From: Pseudomonas serbica
Lineage (GTDB): Bacteria > Pseudomonadota > Gammaproteobacteria > Pseudomonadales > Pseudomonadaceae
Direction: 5' to 3'
Assembly (NCBI RefSeq): GCF_028823535.1
Contig: NZ_JAQIYM010000013.1
Location: forward strand, 1 to 64,000
DNA: 64,000 nt
Position 1 is the first letter of the stretch. Every line of letters begins with the position of its first letter. Below, one piece after another: positions 60,696-64,000 of this stretch. Under the pieces are notes generated by a model, which saw only the letters and a list, made by a program, of their open reading frames with translations, made no database searches and had not been told where the DNA came from. A program made the translations under genes and the position numbers.

Positions 60696-61559
60696 TCAGC
60701 TGTCGAATCGACTCAACGAGGTGTAGGGATCGAACGGTATGTAGCGTGACTGGCGGTCACGCATGACTTTGACCATGGCAACGTCCGGGTCCTGGGAAAA
60801 GATCAGGCGACCCCGTGTAGCCACCAGATGATCGAGCAAGCGCTCCTTGTCGCCGACCACGCATTCCGGGTAGCGATCATAAGCGCTGTTGACGTTCAGG
60901 CTCAGCCAGTGCGTTCCCGGGATCAGTTCGCCGACAAACACCACAGGCCCGCCCGGCAGCAGGATTTCCGGCAACAGTTGCCCCGGTGTGTAGCCGTCGC
61001 TGAAATGAAAATGCCAGCCGTGACCGAGGCGGTCGCAGCTATGGCCATCGATCAGGATCAGCCGCCCGCTGTTTTCCAGGCGATGCAAAAGCGGCGAGAT
61101 GAACAACTCCCGATCACGTGGGTGGGGTTGGCGTGCACGCACCCAGTGACGTTCGCCCACCAGGTAATGCGCCTTGCGAAACAGCAGCCGTGGCATCTCC
61201 CCTTCCCTGACCCGCTCAAGCAGCTCTTCGGACAGGGGTGCATGCAGGTGGGTCAGCACCACCGCATCGATATCGTCCTCGCCCAGGCCATGCTGCGCCA
61301 GGCTTTCCAGCAACCCTGAAACGGATGGCTGGCAGCGGCAGGCACGCGGTATCGGCGCCAGCAATGCATCGGCACCAGCCAGCACGAGGATGTTTTTCCC
61401 CTCCTGCTGCACCAGCAATGCACGTGACGCAAGGTCGACCCGGTTGTCCAGGTCTGGCGTCATCCATTGCGACCATTTCTGCCGCGGTGTATGGCCGAAC
61501 AGAACGCCGCCGTCCAGTTTGCGACAGGTGCCTGCCAGAGTGGAAATGCTACGACTCAC
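60696..61559 (-). CDS. Metallo-beta-lactamase-fold protein with degenerate metal site
   Basis: A 287 aa protein of the YtnP-like MBL family: KLDGGVLFGHTPRQKWSQWM, LLVQQEGKNILVLAGADALL and VFVGELIPGTHWLS match the fold. Every metal motif is altered. The HxHxDH box reads THLHAPLSEE (Asp and His lost), GHTPG reads GYTPGQL, and the HDP near the C terminus reads FSQDPD. It therefore probably cannot bind two zinc ions and may be a binding protein rather than a lactonase. I prefer GTG 61559 with AAGGGG 9 bases upstream; the open frame continues to 61595 and the exact start is unsure. Confidence 0.75.
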   Translation of the reverse strand: MSRSISTLAGTCRKLDGGVLFGHTPRQKWSQWMTPDLDNRVDLASRALLVQQEGKNILVLAGADALLAPIPRACRCQPSVSGLLESLAQHGLGEDDIDAVVLTHLHAPLSEELLERVREGEMPRLLFRKAHYLVGERHWVRARQPHPRDRELFISPLLHRLENSGRLILIDGHSCDRLGHGWHFHFSDGYTPGQLLPEILLPGGPVVFVGELIPGTHWLSLNVNSAYDRYPECVVGDKERLLDHLVATRGRLIFSQDPDVAMVKVMRDRQSRYIPFDPYTSLSRFDS

Positions 61560-61863
61560 GACGCTCAACCCCTTGCTCCTGACAGCCCCGCACACTGCGC
61601 ACGAGGCCTCTAATCAGGGTTGCAGGTTACGCCATGGCCACCCGACACCGACCCACCCGCGTGGGGTGGGCCGGCTCATCCACGCTTGCGGGCGACAATG
61701 CTGACTTCTGCCCACCCCTACCCATTACAGGTGGTTTCGCCGGGCGCCCTGGTTGTCCATCATCAAGCCTGACTCTCGTTTCACAAGCTTCGTAGGAGCA
61801 GAAATGCCTTGATGGAGTGGGCGGTCACCCTCCTCTATCGAAAATTTTCTGTTCCTACTTTTT
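61560..61863. other. Intergenic stretch between MBL-fold and diguanylate cyclase genes
   Basis: 304 bases. CCCACCC (61661-61667 region) can pair with GGGTGGG a few bases later to make a 7-bp hairpin, but without a T-run. No reading frame, operator or repeat that I can support is present. Confidence 0.4.
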
Positions 61864-63366
61864 TCACCCACCCCGCACAAACTGGTTACGCCCCAACGCC
61901 TTGGCGTTGTACAGCGCCTGGTCTGCCACCTTGACCAAGGCTTGCAGAGGGTCCAGCTGGGACCCCGTGGTTGCAGCAATGCCGATGCTCACCGTCAGCC
62001 GTCCGAACGGGCTGGAGTGGTGCGGTATATTCTCCTGTTGCAAACGATCGAGGATACGCTGCGCCACCACCGCGGCACCGTCACCGTCGGTGTCTGGCAA
62101 TATGATGCCGATTTCCTCTCCGCCATAACGTGCCACCAGGTCTGACGGCCGCCGCACGCACGCCTCGAAAATCCGACCCACCGTCTGCAGGCAGGCGTCG
62201 CCAGCCACATGCCCGAGCGAGTCGTTGAAGCGCTTGAAGTAGTCGATATCAATCATCAGCAAAGCCAGCGACGTTCCCTCACGCTGTGCTCGCCGGGCTT
62301 CCATGGCAAGGCTCTCATCGAAGCAGCGCCGATTGGCCAAACCGGTAAGGGCATCTTTCATGGCAAGCAGCTCGAGTTGCCGATTCGATGAGAGCAACTG
62401 CTGCTGGGCCCCACGCAACCGATCTTCGGCCTGGGTACGCCGACGGATATCCAGGATCAGGAACCAACCGATGAGACCGGTCAGTCCCAGCAGCCCCGTC
62501 ACCACCACCGCGGACAGCAACGCCTCGGTTCGCCACGCGGCGAGGGCTTCGTGCTTGCCGAGTGCCACGGTCGTGACCAGCGGCAGCAGCTCACTCTTGC
62601 GGAAGGCGTAAAGCCGCTCCACGCCGTCCAGGCTGGAGGCAAACGACGCGGTGCCGACTGATCGATCGACGAGGTACTTGGCGAAGATGGGCGACCTGGA
62701 AAAATTGCGCCCCATGTCCTGCTCGCGAAAAGGATAACGAACCAGCAACGTACCGTCGGTATAGGACAAGCCGATAGCGCCCTCCTGCCCGACGTCGATC
62801 TTGCCAAACAGGCGCAGGAAGTTTTCAACCCCCAAGGTGACCGCCACGACGCCGGCAAACTCGCCGCCAGGACCATTGAAACGACGGCTGACGGTGATCA
62901 CCCATTCGTGATTGGAACGGCTCTGGATGGGCGGGCCGATAAAGATCTCGCGGGAGGGGTCGTCGCGGTGATGAATGAAATAGTCACGATCAGTGCTGTT
63001 CGCCCCGACTGGAATCGGCCGGTTGGAAGACATCAACCAGCGGCCCTGATTATCGTAGATCGTGATGCCACTGAGCTGTGGCATCAGCGGCACCTGCCGG
63101 TCGACCAACGCACTGAGCCGCTCAATCTGCGCAGGGCCGCTGCCTTCGGTTTCCAGGCGTTCGACAAGCCCGAGCAACAGCAGCGAGCTTTGCCGGACAA
63201 TGCCTTCGGAGTAAGTCGCGAGCGCCTGGGTGAGGTTCAAGCCATGGACATCCACGTCCTGCAACGCCTGTTCTCGAGAGGCCACTACCTTCCAGACAGT
63301 CAGTGACGCCAGGGAACAACCGATAACCAGCAGCAACAGCACAACAAGATGGGTATCACGCTTCAC
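61864..63366 (-). CDS. Membrane diguanylate cyclase (GGDEF) with periplasmic sensor
   Basis: Makes c-di-GMP. A 500 aa protein: TM1 (residues about 8-30), a periplasmic dCache/CHASE-like sensor (about 35-285, with SGITIYDNQGRWLMSSNRPI and DRDYFIHHRDDPSREIFIGP), TM2 (about 287-312, LLSAVVVTGLLGLTGLIGWF), a coiled segment and a GGDEF domain. The active loop reads RYGGEEIGIILPDTD, i.e. GGEEI instead of GGEEF; the I-site RPSD lies just upstream, so product inhibition should work. It is alone in its transcript. The autotransporter two genes away may be a functional partner in biofilm formation, which is inference. Confidence 0.9.
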   Translation of the reverse strand: MKRDTHLVVLLLLVIGCSLASLTVWKVVASREQALQDVDVHGLNLTQALATYSEGIVRQSSLLLLGLVERLETEGSGPAQIERLSALVDRQVPLMPQLSGITIYDNQGRWLMSSNRPIPVGANSTDRDYFIHHRDDPSREIFIGPPIQSRSNHEWVITVSRRFNGPGGEFAGVVAVTLGVENFLRLFGKIDVGQEGAIGLSYTDGTLLVRYPFREQDMGRNFSRSPIFAKYLVDRSVGTASFASSLDGVERLYAFRKSELLPLVTTVALGKHEALAAWRTEALLSAVVVTGLLGLTGLIGWFLILDIRRRTQAEDRLRGAQQQLLSSNRQLELLAMKDALTGLANRRCFDESLAMEARRAQREGTSLALLMIDIDYFKRFNDSLGHVAGDACLQTVGRIFEACVRRPSDLVARYGGEEIGIILPDTDGDGAAVVAQRILDRLQQENIPHHSSPFGRLTVSIGIAATTGSQLDPLQALVKVADQALYNAKALGRNQFVRGG

Positions 63367-63623
63367 ATTACTACCTTATGGAAAGTCCGCTTTTCCGTTC
63401 CAGCGACTATCGGGCCAGGCCCATAGCGGCAGCCATTCGTCCTTGAACAAGGATACAAGTAGAGGTGAAACGCTGCAGCAACTGAATGATGAGGCGCTGC
63501 TTACCGGAGCTGATTTCGACCCGTAACGAACGCTCAAAGGACAATTGAACCGAGGCAGCGGTATAGTTGCGCACGTTAGATGCCGTATACCCTACAAGAT
63601 GGCACCCGCGGAAAAATCTGATC

Positions 63624-64000
63624 ATGAAAGGAACAGCAGGTCGGCCAGCCACCTCAGATTGGGTCATACGTAGCGCTCAACCTGGCAGCGTGGAACGCAT
63701 CGAAGCGTGGTTCGGCAGCCATGGCTACGACCCACATCGCCACGATACCTACTCGATCGGCCGCACCCTCGCTGGCGTGCAGAGTTTTCACTACAAGGGC
63801 GCGCTGTGCCACGGCGTGCCGGGCAACACACTTGTGCTGCACCCTGACGAAATCCATGACGGCATGGCGGGTACTGATGCGGGTTTCCGCTACCGCATGG
63901 CCTACATCGATCCGGCGCTTATTCAAAACATTCTCGGCGGTGAGCCGTTGCCCTTCATTGCTGGCGGACTGTCATCCGACCTGCGCCTGTACCGCGCCAG
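63624..64000 (+). CDS. AraC family regulator, 5' part only (cut by window edge)
   Basis: The open frame from ATG 63624 runs off the window after about 125 codons. It reads SDWVIRSAQPGSVERIEAWF, GYDPHRHDTYSIGRTLAGVQ and LVLHPDEIHDGMAGTDAGFR, the N-terminal cupin-like ligand domain of AraC-type regulators (AraC_binding). The helix-turn-helix should lie beyond position 64000. No strong ribosome site is visible, so the start may differ slightly. What it controls cannot be seen. Confidence 0.83.
   Translation, partial: MKGTAGRPATSDWVIRSAQPGSVERIEAWFGSHGYDPHRHDTYSIGRTLAGVQSFHYKGALCHGVPGNTLVLHPDEIHDGMAGTDAGFRYRMAYIDPALIQNILGGEPLPFIAGGLSSDLRLYRA

Noticed and set aside
61650..61680. Hairpin with CCCACCC/GGGTGGG as a terminator
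   Set aside because: No T-run and not close to a stop codon on the transcribed side.

Overview
The window reads as a Pseudomonas chromosome, most like the P. fluorescens/P. putida group. The evidence is a GC-rich codon style, a class II PHA synthase, a PpSB-type LOV protein, a typical Pseudomonas REP palindrome near 56.6 kb, and dense same-strand operons. No rRNA, tRNA, CRISPR array, integrase or insertion sequence was seen. Gene decay is limited to three remnants (a nucleoside deaminase plus an NCS2 permease, a LysR regulator, a threonine aldolase tail) and one single-base frameshift in an ABC ATPase.

Layout. 0-4.6 kb: acyl-CoA metabolism (CaiB-type CoA transferase, acyl-CoA dehydrogenase), an NCS1 permease and a TetR regulator. 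4.6-7.1 kb: ion transport (a K+ channel, a cation/proton antiporter) and a small Cys-containing protein whose start lies in a perfect inverted repeat. 7.1-14.9 kb: a predicted blue-light regulon made of a class II LitR/MerR regulator, a LOV photoreceptor and two oppositely oriented lipid-modification operons, each preceded by TGTACA-N12-TGTAYA operators. 15.0-16.1 kb: a lysine-rich protein and decayed purine-salvage genes. 16.2-23.1 kb: a two-component system divergent from PepSY, DUF2271, PepSY/flavodoxin reductase and ApbE genes, then a VIT-family metal transporter. This looks like a periplasmic covalent-FMN redox module.

23.2-31.0 kb: a sulfide/persulfide oxidation island. A FisR-like sigma-54 activator with the C-x10-C-x6-C sensor spacing faces a perfect -24/-12 promoter that drives persulfide dioxygenase, a rhodanese-like/SQR fusion, a TauE/SafE exporter and two YeeE/YedE proteins. 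An ArsA-like ATPase lies convergent to it without ArsB, ArsD or ArsR. 31.3-40.9 kb: a stand-alone PHA synthase, TrkH, several SDRs, a flavin reductase and LysR/AraC regulators.

41.1-56.6 kb: a catabolic island for an unidentified aromatic or heteroaromatic substrate. It holds an SsuBAC/TauABC-like importer, a Rieske oxygenase with its reductase, an extradiol-type VOC dioxygenase, a C-C hydrolase-like protein, a cupin, two SDRs, a ThDP lyase/decarboxylase, an aspartate-dehydrogenase-like enzyme, an aldehyde dehydrogenase, an IclR regulator and an outer-membrane porin. Three copies of GTWTCAYNYATRAAAC precede the island and a related box precedes the porin; these are candidate IclR operators. 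56.7-64 kb: a large autotransporter, a metallo-beta-lactamase-fold protein that has lost its metal ligands, a membrane diguanylate cyclase and the 5' part of an AraC regulator cut by the window edge.
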